Source of the DNA: CABMGO01 sp964574775
GTDB lineage: Archaea > Nanobdellota > Nanobdellia > Pacearchaeales > GW2011-AR1
Direction of reading: 5' to 3'
DNA length: 46,894 bases
Assembly: GCA_964574775.1 (NCBI GenBank)
Contig: CAZNOS010000002.1
Span: 1-46,894, forward strand
Positions 46,289-46,894 of this stretch are shown here, one piece after another. Every line of letters begins with the position of its first letter. Position 1 is the stretch's first letter. A program made the position numbers and the translations under genes. The notes beneath the pieces are model-generated. The model was given only the letters and a program-made list of their open reading frames with translations. It ran no database searches and was not told the DNA's origin.

Positions 46289-46894
46289 CTATATTAACTT
46301 CCACAACAATTCAAAAGTATTTCTCTGGGTTTTGTTAATCTCTTCGTCTTCTATGACAATTCCGATTGGTTCTTTATTATTCAGGGAAATCATTGCAACT
46401 TTTTTATTATAAATCCACGTCGCTGTATTAAATTCGAAATTTTTAGGTAGTTTTTTACTTTGCAATAATTTTCTTGAGAAAGGTGGATCATCACTTAACA
46501 TTCTTACCTTTATTCCCAGCTCCTCTCTTCTTTTTACGGCACCGGGAAAATAAAATTCAAAGAGTTGTCTTAATCCTTTTGTTGAAGAAATTGCAAGAAT
46601 TTCTTTGTTTGCTGTAAGCAAATCTTCAATAACTGTTTTCATTCCGTCCTTGCCTTCATAAAATTCCACTTTTGGCTTCGATGGAGTTGATTTTTTAAGT
46701 TCATTCAAAGAAGGAAGAATGTTTTGAATAATTTCTTCTTTTTCTTTTAGTATTTGTTTTAGTTTAGAAGGATCAGAAGCTTCAAAGTGTTTTATTCCTG
46801 ATTTTATAACATAACTGATTAAGCCTTTCTTAATCAGAGAGTTTATTATTCCATAAGTTGTTTCTCGAACTATTCCTGTTTTTCTACTTATTTC
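46289..46894 (-). CDS. TrmB-family transcriptional regulator, 5' partial
   Basis: C-terminal part of a TrmB-like regulator. The frame is open from the TTG at 46708 through the right edge, so the start shown by that TTG is not the true one. Upstream residues read EISRKTGIVRETTYGIINSLIKKGLISY, a wing/recognition-helix pattern of the TrmB HTH, then a coiled coil (PSKLKQILKEKEEIIQNILPSLNELKK) and the PLD-like effector domain with KKVAMISLNNKEPIGIVIEDEE. A relative of the complete TrmB gene at 34143-34901. It begins upstream of the window. Confidence 0.85.
   Translation of the reverse strand, partial: EISRKTGIVRETTYGIINSLIKKGLISYVIKSGIKHFEASDPSKLKQILKEKEEIIQNILPSLNELKKSTPSKPKVEFYEGKDGMKTVIEDLLTANKEILAISSTKGLRQLFEFYFPGAVKRREELGIKVRMLSDDPPFSRKLLQSKKLPKNFEFNTATWIYNKKVAMISLNNKEPIGIVIEDEEINKTQRNTFELLWKLI

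Overview
The window is a gene-dense, AT-rich piece of an archaeal chromosome, most likely from a DPANN lineage of the Woesearchaeota/Pacearchaeota (Nanoarchaeota) type. That is inferred from gene content: aIF2-beta, an archaeal-type AspRS with GatC and GatA, a proteasome beta subunit, the archaeal beta-CASP termination nuclease FttA, RtcB with archease, a GxGD presenilin-type protease, TrmB and tandem-Lrp regulators, pilin-like N-termini and small proteins. No rRNA or tRNA gene, insertion sequence or CRISPR array was seen, and no gap between genes exceeds about 250 bases. The taxonomic call is inference, because no marker tree can be built here.

Layout. 1-3474 is a type IV pilus/archaellum-like export operon: ATPase (cut by the window edge), a 52-aa coiled-coil protein, two membrane platform halves and a pilin-like protein. 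3513-6944 holds an EamA transporter, a HerA-type ATPase and two orphan genes; the second orphan is preceded by a compact, highly paired leader. 7010-13570 (minus) has a Cys-rich secreted protein, an intein-interrupted rtcB, a membrane-anchored APH-like kinase and a tandem-Lrp regulator with a perfect dyad at its start. 13684-14999 is an orphan gene pair. 15088-17042 (minus) holds archease, a cyclophilin, an Ogg2-type glycosylase and a small DUF4405-like membrane protein. 17131-21828 has a Trm5-like methyltransferase, a TrmB cassette with small membrane proteins, an LSm-like protein, a presenilin-family protease and a TraB/EreA-like protein. 21870-25596 is an information-processing block: fttA, psmB, aIF2-beta and a zinc ribbon. 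25617-29447 (minus) holds a secreted metzincin, HtpX and LemA. 29537-34134 has a degenerate thioredoxin, an HTH-iscS-iscU operon, a GLUG-repeat pilin-like adhesin and a DUF1858 protein. 34143-39013 has a TrmB regulator, an MBL hydrolase, a UDG-like protein and small membrane proteins including TspO. 39065-44192 (minus) is gatC-nudix-nudix-S51 peptidase-gatA with aspS nearby. The right end has small orphans, a Gp88-like protein, thymidine kinase and a truncated TrmB regulator.

How genes work together. rtcB and archease form the tRNA-splicing/RNA-repair ligase pair. aspS with gatC and gatA points to indirect Asn-tRNA (and perhaps Gln-tRNA) synthesis; gatB is not in the window. iscS and iscU follow an HTH protein with a Cys-rich tail that may sense Fe-S status. 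HtpX and LemA suggest membrane-protein quality control. A TATA-like box starts 28-30 nt before the AUG of many first genes, which indicates mostly leaderless transcripts. Genes inside operons instead overlap (ATGA, TAATG) or carry GGAG motifs. This spacing was used to correct several start codons.
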